Assembly (NCBI GenBank): GCA_030064795.1
Contig: JASJEI010000226.1
Coordinates: 1 to 15,856, forward strand
Length of the DNA: 15,856 nt
From: Pleurocapsa sp. MO_226.B13
GTDB lineage: Bacteria > Cyanobacteriota > Cyanobacteriia > Cyanobacteriales > Xenococcaceae
Reading direction: 5' to 3'
The position numbers were made by a program, and so were the translations under genes. The notes below the pieces were generated by a model, which ran no database searches, had not been told where the DNA came from, and saw nothing but the letters and a program-made list of their open reading frames with translations. Positions 1 through 7,031 of the stretch are shown here, in pieces. Position 1 is the first letter of the stretch. Every line of letters begins with the position of its first letter.

Positions 1-665
1 CTTTAAACAGTGTTTAGCTGTGTAATAGGGATTGTCATATTCAGTTGACACGAGCAGTTTCACCAAGCCTGCGATCGCCGTTTGATTGCCCGTGCCAATT
101 TTCTCTAAGCTGTCAGCCGCTCGGAAAAGGATATCTTCATATTCAGTTGAATCGAGCAGTTCCACTAAAGCCGCGATCACCGTTTCATTGCCCGTACCGA
201 TGTTCACTAAGCTCTCAGCTGCTCGAATACGGGTCCAAGGCCAAGGGTCATCTTGAGTTGACCCGAGCAGTTTCTCTAATGCCGCGATCGCTGTTTGATT
301 GCCTGGTTCTATTATTTCCCTTAGGCTTTCATGTAGTCTTTCAAGCACTTGCTCATCGGTATCTTCATCATCTTCATCTTGAGTTGACCAGCACAGTTGC
401 TCAAAAGCAGTTGGCTTGAGTAGTTCCACCAAAGCTGTGATCGCCGTTTCATTGCCTGGGTCTATTTTCCCTAAGCTTTTAGCCGCTTGCCAACGTGTGT
501 CTGCATCTTGAGTTGACCCGAGCAGTTCCACTAACCTCGCGATCGCCCTTTCATTGCCCGTGCCGATGTTCACTAAGCTCTCAGCCGCTCGAATACGGGT
601 ATATTCATCTTCAGTGGACCCGAGCAGTTTCACTAAAGCCGCGATCGCTCTTGTTCGCTCCGTTT
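1..665 (-). repeat. HEAT-like tandem repeats within the NACHT remnant
   Basis: About six units of roughly 34 residues are visible on the minus strand, with consensus AIAALVELLGST...TRIRAAESLVNIGTGNE. One unit (about 320-430) is longer and acidic, containing DEDDEDTDEQ. HIP1 octamers (GCGATCGC) recur at the AIAAL position. Bases 183-234 and 549-600 differ at only 2 of 52 positions, far closer than the other units, which suggests duplication or gene conversion within the array. Such repeats form a curved helical solenoid, usually a sensor or binding surface. Confidence 0.8.
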
Positions 666-1395
666 CTTGCAGTGCTTCTTGCGCTCCCTTTTGAATCAGA
701 TAGAGAAATTTCTGCCTCTCCCCTTTTTCGTCTAAATAACCAATATCCCACTTAACGATTTGTTCCACTATTTCATCTGCTCTGGAACAATCTCTAAATT
801 CGGCAATTCCCGCAGCAGCTAAAAAATAAGCTTGATACTCATAAAAACCTTTGTCTACTTGAGCTTGACTGAGCCATTCTCCACATCCATCCTCAAAATC
901 AACCAACGCCTTAATAAATGACTCCTTCTGCTGCCTTAGTTTATCTTCTGGTCGTCCTAACCAGAGCAACATCGGCTCTTTCCACTGCGGCTCAAAGATG
1001 CGGTAAGTTCCCTGACTGGGATTTTTCGGAATGTGGTTGAGAAAGAAGTGCCAGTCATCAATAGCTTTAGCAGCAAAATACTCCTGAAATGTAGGATGGT
1101 AAAAAGCGTATACTTCTTCCTCGTTCTCCATATCTCTATCTACTAAATTCAGCCAACCAAAATCACAAGCCAACTGAAATAGCGATATATCTTTCTTATT
1201 CGCCATCTCTTGGGAAGATAACTTCATCTGCTGGCGACAGAAATTCTTCGGCAACCTAAATCTATTTGGGCTTTCAATCGCTTCTTTTGCTAGTTGACCC
1301 AGAGCTATATTCAACTCATCAATTAAATCGTCTTTCTCATCATCCCTCAATGAGCATGGATGATACTGAGTCGCGAACTTAACAAAAGGGAAATA
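1..1395 (-). pseudogene. NACHT-type HEAT-repeat ATPase, C-terminal part; 5' end lost to an IS
   Basis: Reading the minus strand from the IS end at about 1395 gives one uninterrupted frame to base 1. It starts with a helical stretch containing SPNRFRLPKNFC, then VYAFYHPTFQEYFAAKAIDDW (about 1045-1110) and RIFEPQWKEPMLLWLGR. I recognise this block as the region following the NACHT domain in a group of cyanobacterial NACHT-HEAT proteins. It ends in at least six HEAT-like repeats. The Walker A and B motifs would lie upstream and are absent, because an IS1182-like element begins where the frame should continue. The 3' end runs out of the window. Full proteins of this kind are predicted STAND-type signalling ATPases, some with antiviral roles; this fragment cannot bind nucleotide by itself. 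The first ATG left in frame is near 1225. The fold assignment is firm; the physiological role is inferred. Confidence 0.85.
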
Positions 1396-1416
1396 TTCGC
1401 GGTTTTCATTCGCGAA
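1396..1416. repeat. 21-bp palindrome A, left terminus of unit 1
   Basis: TTCGCGG, spacer TTTTCAT, TCGCGAA. The arms pair over 6 bp with a mismatch next to the spacer. It lies 21 bp beyond the transposase stop codon. Its inverse at 3609-3629 differs at one base, which marks the pair as element ends. Confidence 0.75.
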
Positions 1417-1437
1417 ATAGATTGGATTTAGTTTGAG

Positions 1438-3090
1438 CTAATCAGGAGCTAACTTGGCAAAAGAAGAAATACGAGTTTTAGCCAATGGTACACCTTCAAA
1501 CCAAGCGAATAGACGAATCGCATTCATCGCCGTTGCTGTCAGGATGTGTTGTAAATGAACTTTGTTCAAACCCACGTAACGGCATTCTCGCCAACCAAAA
1601 CCACGAACCCCTTGAGAAATCGTACCTTCAACTCCTGCACGTTGATTGTATTGTTTTAACCATCTTTTATTTGTTTGCTGTTTTCGTCTTCTAGTTATAG
1701 CTTGATGTTCATCTTGAGGACGTAAAGTAAGTTTTCTCGGTTCGGTGGGAGAACGGGTACACAAAGAGCGACTGGAACAGCTTAGACAAGTAGCTCTGGG
1801 AAATTTAACGCTAATCACTCTGTTGCCCCATTGATCCAGGTGAGTCGTCCATTTTTGACTACTCTTTTGACCTTGAGGACAAGTAACCTGCTTCTTCTTC
1901 CAGTTGATTTTGAAACGACTCAAATCGTAACCATCAGGGAGCTTGGACTGCCAACTAACATTTTCACGGACTGGCCCCATCAGTTCGAGATCATATTGTT
2001 GCTTACTCTCAACCAATAAAGTGCCGTCAACATAACCAGCATCAACCAAGTGTTCAGCAGGTAATAATTCTTTGTTCGCTAGAGATTGATGAATCGAATC
2101 AGTTTGGTCTACATCGGCTAAATGTGCCTCTGTAGTTTGAACATTGGTAATCAGATGAACTCGATTTTTCTCACAAGTTTCAGTTAAATGTACCTTGTAG
2201 CCCAACCAAGTGGTATGACGCTTGTTACCATAACGAGCTTCAGTATCATAAGGGGAATTACTTCTTATTCCAGCTGGGGGTAAATCTTTATGACTGCGCC
2301 AATGAAGCTGACCATTATCAATCCAGTATTGGTGTACCCAAGCCATTCTCAGAGTTTCTACGGCTGGAATCTCCTTCAACCACTGAGATGTAGTCGGCTC
2401 ATCATAAATAGCCTCTAAAATTTTCATCCCATCTCGTCCAATATTCGCTGCATATTGGTTACGAGCTTCTGTTCCTCTAGGCAGTCGAGATTCTTCAACA
2501 GGCTTGCTGTAACGGTCAAACCAATCTTTTTCTACCACATTTGATAACCAACTGGGAGCAACTACTGCCAAAGCATTTAAAGCCGCTCTTAGAGTTTCGC
2601 CCACAAACTCCAGCCGATTGAGATTACGAATCGCAGCTAAAATATGAGTCGAGTCAGTTCGAGCTTTTCCCTTGGCTTTCAGCAGTTCTAGTTGTTGACA
2701 GCGTTCTAAAAGTTTATCTAGTAAGAGCTTTTCTTTGCTTCCATTCAGTAATCGAGAGCGAAACAAACTCAAAACTGAAAAATCAAAACCTGGGTCGTTC
2801 AATTCCAATCCTAGAGCATATTTCCAGTCTATACGGGCAGCTACTGCTTCAGCGGCACCTCGAGCGGATAAATTAGCCATATACTGCATGAGGCATACTA
2901 AAGCTAAATGCCAAGGTCGCAGGGCTGGTTGACCTTCTATGGAATAGAGTTCGGCAAAATCGGAGTCATTATAAAATGTTCCCAATTCATCTCGTAGGGT
3001 CATGTAAACATTCCCTTTGGGAAAAGCTTGGTGTGCTACTTCTCTTGTCAGGCGTGGGATAGGTTTAATCGATTGAGGATGTAGAGCCAT
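1438..3090 (-). CDS. IS1182-family transposase, apparently intact
   Basis: Cut-and-paste DDE transposase of about 550 residues, within the IS1182 size range. The N-terminal DUF772-type region spans roughly residues 40-115 (GQPALRPWHLALVCLMQYMA; FSVLSLFRSRLL). Candidate catalytic acids are in RTDSTH (about 148), HLVDAGYVDG (about 352) and AGVEGTISQGVRGFG (about 490). A cysteine knuckle (CPQG...CLSC...LC, about 406-446) lies between the last two, as is usual in the family. The frame opens at 3096 (MIM), but the second copy begins with the equivalent of the inner Met, so 3090 is preferred. It is divergent from the companion gene at 3207, with a palindrome between them. No frameshift or stop is seen, so it may be active. 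Confidence 0.9.
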   Translation of the reverse strand: MALHPQSIKPIPRLTREVAHQAFPKGNVYMTLRDELGTFYNDSDFAELYSIEGQPALRPWHLALVCLMQYMANLSARGAAEAVAARIDWKYALGLELNDPGFDFSVLSLFRSRLLNGSKEKLLLDKLLERCQQLELLKAKGKARTDSTHILAAIRNLNRLEFVGETLRAALNALAVVAPSWLSNVVEKDWFDRYSKPVEESRLPRGTEARNQYAANIGRDGMKILEAIYDEPTTSQWLKEIPAVETLRMAWVHQYWIDNGQLHWRSHKDLPPAGIRSNSPYDTEARYGNKRHTTWLGYKVHLTETCEKNRVHLITNVQTTEAHLADVDQTDSIHQSLANKELLPAEHLVDAGYVDGTLLVESKQQYDLELMGPVRENVSWQSKLPDGYDLSRFKINWKKKQVTCPQGQKSSQKWTTHLDQWGNRVISVKFPRATCLSCSSRSLCTRSPTEPRKLTLRPQDEHQAITRRRKQQTNKRWLKQYNQRAGVEGTISQGVRGFGWRECRYVGLNKVHLQHILTATAMNAIRLFAWFEGVPLAKTRISSFAKLAPD

Positions 3091-3141
3091 AATCAAATCG
3101 CCTCAATTGGTTCGTGGTTATCTGTTAAATTTAGTCTATCT

Positions 3142-3162
3142 TTCGCGAACCCTAATCGCGAA
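3142..3162. promoter_or_regulatory. 21-bp palindrome C in the divergent promoter of unit 1
   Basis: TTCGCGA, spacer ACCCTAA, TCGCGAA: perfect 7-bp arms. It sits about 50 bp upstream of the transposase start and 44 bp upstream of the companion gene. The sequence on its left (TTATCTGTTA..TTAG..TATCT) is conserved in the second unit, so this is likely a shared regulatory region. The design equals that of the terminal palindromes, which suggests that one protein binds all of them. This is inference. Confidence 0.55.
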
Positions 3163-3206
3163 GGGGGTGCAATTAAATTAACACTTTTCTTTTCTGCTAG
3201 AATCAG

Positions 3207-3596
3207 ATGTCTCCGAATCAACCACAAGACCAAATAGAGCGAATTGACCGAATCCAAAACGCCATCGCTACTCTTGAAAAGCAAAAAGAGCTGATCTTTG
3301 CTACTGGTGAAGTTGCTCCTCGCTCAGCTGTAGTTTCTCGTTATCAAGTGCGACAACAGCAAAAGATTTATTGGTACTATAAACTTCAAGCGGACAAACC
3401 AACTTTTCCCAAAGCTCACGATGCTAAGGCTTTGAGTAAGTACAAACATTTAGGAAAAGCTGGGAGTGAAGCTCATATTACCGCAGTTATGCAAGTGGTA
3501 AGGAGAGCTCAAATTGATGAAATTCAACGTACTATTGATACTTTGGTTCAAAATTTATTAGATGTTGGTTATGACGAGCAACCACAACAAAAATAA
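3207..3596 (+). CDS. IS-linked companion protein of unknown function, copy 1
   Basis: A 129-residue basic, mostly helical protein. Residues 8-30 look like a short coiled coil (IERIDRIQNAIATLEKQKEL). A nearly invariant core follows, with SRYQVRQQQKIYWYYK, PTFPKA, ALSKYKHLGK and GSEAHITAV, then a C-terminal helix RRAQIDEIQRTIDTL. No signal peptide, membrane segment or metal-binding cysteines are present. It is divergent from the transposase and lies inside the element ends, so it travels with it. The layout (helix, RY.xR, YWY, helix) recalls small transposon-linked proteins annotated as DUF6788, but without their cysteine pair; that link is weak. DNA binding or regulation of transposition is a reasonable guess. 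The ribosome binding site is poor. Confidence 0.75.
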   Translation: MSPNQPQDQIERIDRIQNAIATLEKQKELIFATGEVAPRSAVVSRYQVRQQQKIYWYYKLQADKPTFPKAHDAKALSKYKHLGKAGSEAHITAVMQVVRRAQIDEIQRTIDTLVQNLLDVGYDEQPQQK

Positions 3597-3608
3597 TTAA
3601 TCTAACTA

Positions 3609-3629
3609 TTCGCGAATCAAAACCGCGAA
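3609..3629. repeat. 21-bp palindrome B, shared boundary of units 1 and 2
   Basis: TTCGCGA, spacer ATCAAAA, CCGCGAA. In inverse it matches palindrome A at 20 of 21 positions. It lies 12 bp after the companion gene of unit 1 and 11 bp before the transposase stop of unit 2, so it appears to serve both units as one shared end. Confidence 0.7.
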
Positions 3630-3640
3630 ATAAACTCGGA

Positions 3641-4180
3641 CTAATCAGGGGCTAACTTGGCAAAAGAAGAAACACGAGTTTTAGCTAATGGTACGCCTTC
3701 AAACCACGCAAACAGACGAATCGCAGCCAGTATATGAGTCGAGTCAGTACGAGCTTTTCCTCTTGGTTTCAATAATTTTAATTCTTGGCATCGCTCTTTG
3801 AGTTTATCTAATATCAGCTTTTCTTGACCTCCACTAAGTAATCGAGAGCGAAATAAGCTCAAAACTGAAAAATCGAAACCAGGGTCATTCAATTCTAGCC
3901 CTAGAGCATATTTCCAATCAATACGAGCAGCCACAGCCTCTGCTGCACTTCTATCTGATCAATCAGCCATATACTGCATTACACAGACCAAAGCTAAATT
4001 CCCAGGATGTAGAGCGGGTTGACCTTCAGAGGAATAAAGTTCGCTAAAATCGGCATCTTGATAAATCACACCCAATTCATCCCTTAAGTTCATATAAACA
4101 TTTCCTTGAGGAAAGACTTGGTGTGCTATTTCTCTAGTTAGAGTCGGAATAGATTTAAGTGATTGAGAATGCAGAACCAT
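3641..4180 (-). pseudogene. IS1182-family transposase, internally deleted and frameshifted
   Basis: The N-terminal part (3959-4180) matches the intact copy up to its residue 75 (VMQYMAD), then hits a stop through a small frameshift. The frame resumes with AARIDWKYALGLELNDPGF and runs to RTDSTHILAAI, where it joins directly to RLFAWFEGVPLAKTR, the extreme C-terminus. Compared with the intact gene, 1113 bp (371 codons) are missing. The junction at 3716-3725 is ACGAATCGCA, which occurs in the intact gene at both 1513-1522 and 2626-2635. The second and third catalytic acids are gone, so it cannot be active. Confidence 0.92.
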
Positions 4181-4243
4181 AATCTTTTGCTACTCTTATA
4201 ATCCTAATAACACTTGTTGTTATCTGTTAGACTTAGGTTATCT

Positions 4244-4264
4244 TTCGCGATAAGCATTCGCGAA
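4244..4264. promoter_or_regulatory. 21-bp palindrome D in the divergent promoter of unit 2
   Basis: TTCGCGA, spacer TAAGCAT, TCGCGAA: perfect 7-bp arms and the same 7-nt spacing as in unit 1, but a different spacer. It lies 63 bp upstream of the transposase remnant and 42 bp upstream of the companion start. The arms are conserved while the spacer is not, as expected of a dimer-binding site or a required hairpin. Confidence 0.55.
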
Positions 4265-4306
4265 TTATGTTCCAATTTTATTAATATTTCTCCTCAGTTT
4301 TTGTCG

Positions 4307-4699
4307 ATGAATAAAAATCGCTCATCACAAGATAAATTAGAACGTATTGATCGAATCACCGTAGCGATTGCTGCTTTGGAGAAACAAAAAAGGACTATCA
4401 AAGCGACTGGAGAGGTTGCTCCAAATGGTTGTGTGGTTTCTCGTTATCAAGTGCGACAACAGCAGAAAATTTATTGGTATTACAAATTTCAAGCCCAAAA
4501 GCCTACTTTTCCCAAAGCTAGCGAGACTAAGGCTTTGAGTAAGTATAAGCATTTAGGAAAAGTTGGAAGTGAAGCTCATATTACCGCAGTTATGCAGGTG
4601 ATAAGACGCGCTCAAATTGATGAAATACAACGTAATATTGATACTTTGACTCAAGCCTTATTGGATGTTGGTTATGATGATGAACCAAAAAAGAAATAA
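4307..4699 (+). CDS. IS-linked companion protein of unknown function, copy 2
   Basis: A 130-residue homologue of the gene at 3207, roughly three quarters identical by eye. The core from VVSRYQVRQQQKIYWYYK through ALSKYKHLGK and GSEAHITAVMQV is almost unchanged, while the first ten residues, residues 28-42 and the tail vary. The frame is open further upstream to 4214, but that stretch is the promoter and palindrome, and alignment with copy 1 puts the start at the ATG at 4307. The gene is intact although its partner transposase is destroyed, which suggests either selection for it or trans-mobilisation. An IS5-type end begins 3 bp after the stop. Confidence 0.75.
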   Translation: MNKNRSSQDKLERIDRITVAIAALEKQKRTIKATGEVAPNGCVVSRYQVRQQQKIYWYYKFQAQKPTFPKASETKALSKYKHLGKVGSEAHITAVMQVIRRAQIDEIQRNIDTLTQALLDVGYDDEPKKK

Positions 4700-5361
4700 T
4701 TAGGGTTTGCTGAAAAAGTCAGCGGAAAAATTGACAATAATCAGCTTGTTTAAAAGATAAGTTTTTCTGTTGACAACTACGATGTAATATCAATTTTAGC
4801 AATAGAAAAATCAATGGCGAAGCCTAATTTGTATCTAGTCAGAAATAAAGACAAAAAAAGACAGTTAACCTGCAACAGCTGGGTGGAAAGATTGATTACT
4901 AAAAAGGTAATTGCAATAGAACTTTCTGATGTTTCAGGAAGTTTTGTCATGATACAATTAAGTCCATAACGTCTCTTAGCCTGACCGAATTTGCCTTCAA
5001 TAGCATTACGAAATCTTTCATCATCTTGAGCTTGCTTTTTAGTTGATTGGCTCACATTTTTAGTCGGTCTTCCTAACGGTGGTCCACTAATTCTAATTCC
5101 TTTATTCTTACCCCAAGCCCGATTCTCGCGCTTTTCGATAAATTCTATCTACATGAACTGAAGAAGGATAATATCCCGTGAATTTTTTATAGGCTTCTAC
5201 TTGTATTTTTAAATCCCCTGATTCATTAAAGTTATCCCAACTTAAATGGTCTAAGAAAACATAGTTGTCAAAACAGCTTACTGAGATTTTTGCCCCGAAT
5301 TCCACAGCTTTTCCTGCTTTTCCTCTCACTATAGGTCGGATATGAGGTTGAGTTATACTAA

Positions 5362-5434
5362 CAATTCTATCAGCCCGTTCCCTGGATTTTAAATCCAGGG
5401 CTTGCGGGCTGACGCATTCCGCGTCGTCAATTCT
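5362..5434. repeat. Palindromic mini-element inserted in frame in the IS5 transposase
   Basis: An extra 54-66 bp with a strong hairpin (core CCCTGGATTTTAAATCCAGGG, flanked by CAGCCCG and CGGGCTG) interrupts the conserved ..RIVSITQPHIRPIV.. block. CAATTCT occurs at both edges (5362-5368 and 5428-5434), 66 bp apart, an exact multiple of three, so the reading frame continues. The added residues are about DAECVSPQALDLKSRERA. The exact boundaries depend on the ancestral sequence. It resembles the in-frame palindromic elements known from Rickettsia. Confidence 0.65.
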
Positions 5435-6157
5435 CTTCGATTCATTTTCATACATCCACAATTGTTGGCGATAAACTTCGGTTATTACCAACAACATCTT
5501 ATATTTTGTTGCACTTAGGCTACTTAACTTTGCTCCTGATTTTATTAGCTTTTCTATGTGGTCGAGATTTCTTTTGATATATTGTAGTTGTTTGACAATA
5601 GCCTCCCTTCTCTCTTTTCGAGATACACGGCGTTTTTTAGCTACTTTCAAATAAGCTTTATCAGCTTTCTTTCTATAAGTTCTTGGTTTTTTAGCTCGCT
5701 TTGTTTGACAAGTTTTATAAAGATAATCTATGATTTTTTCAGTTTGTCTTCTGGCTTGATTTAATATTCCTCAATCATTGGGGTAAGTTATGTCAGCAGG
5801 CGCAGCAGTAGCATCTAATATTAGCTTTCCTTTATTTTGGGTTTCTTCAAGTTCTGATTCTTCGTTTTTTTTTCTGATTCTGATTCTTCGTTTTTTTGGG
5901 TGAAATCTTTCACCATATATGAATTAATTTGCTTGACCAAATTCATCCCTATTCTTTCTCGAAAATAAACCATCATAGATGCTTCAAATGGGGCTTCATT
6001 GCTATAATCTGACCTCCCTAAAAAATACTGTAGATAAGGGTTCTCTTTAATTTGTTCTACGGTTTCTCTATCGGAAGTCCCCAGTTTTTCTTTAATAATT
6101 AATGCTCCTAATGCCATGGGAAAAGGTTTGGCGCTTCGCACCCCGAGAGAAATCCTA

Positions 6158-6237
6158 GACAATCATATCAAGCCTTCAAAGACCATTAATTGTCGGCATC
6201 CACAGATAACTTAATAACAAGGCTTGATATGATTGTC
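6158..6237. mobile_element. 80-bp MITE with perfect 19-bp terminal inverted repeats
   Basis: The left end GACAATCATATCAAGCCTT (6158-6176) is the exact inverse of 6219-6237. TA precedes the left end and TA follows one base after the right end, consistent with TA target duplication as made by IS630/Tc1-type transposases. It has no coding capacity. It interrupts the N-terminal part of the IS5-type transposase, so it arrived after that element. Confidence 0.8.
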
Positions 6238-6552
6238 ATAGATTCTTGTAGCCCATTCTTTCTGAAAATTTTTCGGCATATTCTGCTTCAAATTCTAACC
6301 AGGGAATCAATTCCGCCATGATTACCCACCGATTATCTGGGGACAGCTTTCCCGAAAAGGGCATTTCAAAGTTTTTTGGGGTCAGCTCAGACTGAGTAGC
6401 TTTACGGTACATTTGTTCTTGCTAGTTAAGTGCAAGGGGGTTTTACCAATTTTAAGGCTTTTCCGCCCCCTAAACCTAACTTTTTGGTCACGCCATAATG
6501 GCTGTAACCTTCTTTCTCTAAACGTTTTGACTTATAAAAGCTAACCCTAACT

Positions 6553-7008
6553 AAACTCTGGCTGAAATTTATCTTATATGCACTGACAGTTGCCGTTGCT
6601 GGCTATGTTATTGCTAATTCAGGAGTTTCTATTGCAGCCCAAACTGGTCTGTCAGAATCGGTAGTTGGCGGTTTGTTTACAGCGGTTTCTACTTCTCTGC
6701 CAGAATTAGTGACTACAATTGCAGCAGTGCGACAAGGAGCTTTAACCTTGGGTGTTGGCGGTGTGATTGGAGGCAATTGCTTCGATTTACTACTGCTAGC
6801 TTTTTCCGATCTTGCCTATCGTCAAGGTTCAATCTATACGGCGATCGCCAATCGTCAGATCTTTGTCATGGCATTGACCATGCTGATGACGGGAATCTTA
6901 CTACTAGGACTGCTGGAAAGAGAGAAACACGGTATGGGCAATATTGGCTTTGAAAGCGTCTTGATTTTGCTCATTTATGGCGGTGGAATAGCGATGCTAT
7001 TTGTTTGA
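6553..7008 (+). pseudogene. Cation/Ca2+ exchanger (CaCA/YrbG type), C-terminal half only
   Basis: The open frame gives about 150 residues of hydrophobic protein. The second alpha-repeat is clear ([19 protein letters not shown], then [18 protein letters not shown]), followed by three more predicted membrane helices and a normal stop. Family members have two alpha-repeats and about ten helices in 320-350 residues; the first repeat is missing. The frame hits a stop at 6535-6537 inside the IS5-type end, so the gene was cut by or near that element. An internal TTG at 6673 could start translation but would not give a working exchanger. Its 5' half is not elsewhere in the window. Confidence 0.85.
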
Positions 7009-7014
7009 GATCGT

Positions 7015-7031
7015 CTTTGGTTATTCCAAAG
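7015..7031. terminator. Small hairpin between convergent genes
   Basis: CTTTGG-TTATT-CCAAAG overlaps the stop codon of the DUF39 gene and lies just past the exchanger stop. It could act as a weak two-way terminator, but the stem is short and no long T tract follows. Confidence 0.3.

Larger units (their letters stand above)
1396..3629. mobile_element. IS1182-like element with a divergent companion gene (unit 1)
   Basis: The unit reads, left to right: 21-bp palindrome (1396-1416), transposase gene on the minus strand, internal 21-bp palindrome (3142-3162), companion gene on the plus strand (3207-3596), 21-bp palindrome (3609-3629). Read inward, the two outer palindromes match at 20 of 21 positions, so they behave as terminal inverted repeats; both are followed by TAG after zero or one extra A. 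The left end cuts the NACHT gene. The exact ends and target duplication are uncertain: ATA lies on both outer sides, but that is too short to decide. A second, internally deleted copy starts at the right palindrome. Confidence 0.65.
3609..4702. mobile_element. Second, internally deleted IS1182-like unit (unit 2)
   Basis: Same order as unit 1: transposase remnant on minus (3641-4180), palindrome (4244-4264), companion gene on plus (4307-4699). The left end is the shared palindrome at 3609-3629. No matching right-end palindrome follows the companion gene; an IS5-type inverted repeat begins at 4703 instead, so the right end is missing. The DNA has diverged clearly from unit 1, so this is not a fresh tandem duplicate. 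Confidence 0.65.
4777..6412 (-). pseudogene. IS5-family transposase, multiply disrupted
   Basis: The pieces line up in family order. The N-terminus starts at the ATG at 6412 (FSGKLSPDNRWVIMAELIPWLEFE) and is interrupted by an MITE. Then come ALGALIIKEKLGTSDRETVEQI (near 6100), a frameshifted acidic linker (about 5830-5890), LILDATAAPADITYPND with the first catalytic Asp (about 5775-5825), an in-frame TGA (5771-5773), RPIVRGKAGKAVEFGAKIS and SWDNFNESGD (about 5195-5345), and a frameshift near 5130. After it the frame changes to ENRAWGKNKGIRISGPPLGR and finally RNAIEGKFGQAKRRYGLN (about 4970-5020) with the last catalytic Glu. At least three stops or shifts plus the MITE make it non-functional. 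Confidence 0.9.
4703..6547. mobile_element. Decayed IS5-type element
   Basis: The left end GGGTTTGCTGAAAAAGTC (4703-4720) has a degraded inverse GACTTATAAAAGCTAACCC (6529-6547). Between them is a minus-strand transposase broken by stops, frameshifts, an MITE and a palindromic insert. The element sits between the companion gene of unit 2 and a truncated exchanger gene. It is not flanked by two halves of one gene, so deletion or rearrangement has followed insertion. Confidence 0.7.

Noticed and set aside
1..665. CRISPR-like or satellite array
   Set aside because: The period is about 100 bp with diverged units, no unique spacers, and the sequence is coding on the minus strand.
45..755. Two plus-strand open frames with repeated LTRAVSLKPRS-like segments
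   Set aside because: They are antisense shadows of the minus-strand HEAT repeats, whose frame continues unbroken beyond both.
1..1395. Intact NACHT antiviral gene
   Set aside because: The ATPase region with Walker motifs is missing because an IS begins where it should be.
3093..3284. Minus-strand 63-residue open frame upstream of the transposase
   Set aside because: It runs through the conserved promoter and palindrome and antisense to the companion gene, with no counterpart in unit 2.
5108..5650. Stand-alone 180-residue protein
   Set aside because: It is a middle segment of the IS5-type transposase, bounded by a frameshift at one end and with conserved transposase sequence continuing upstream of its start.
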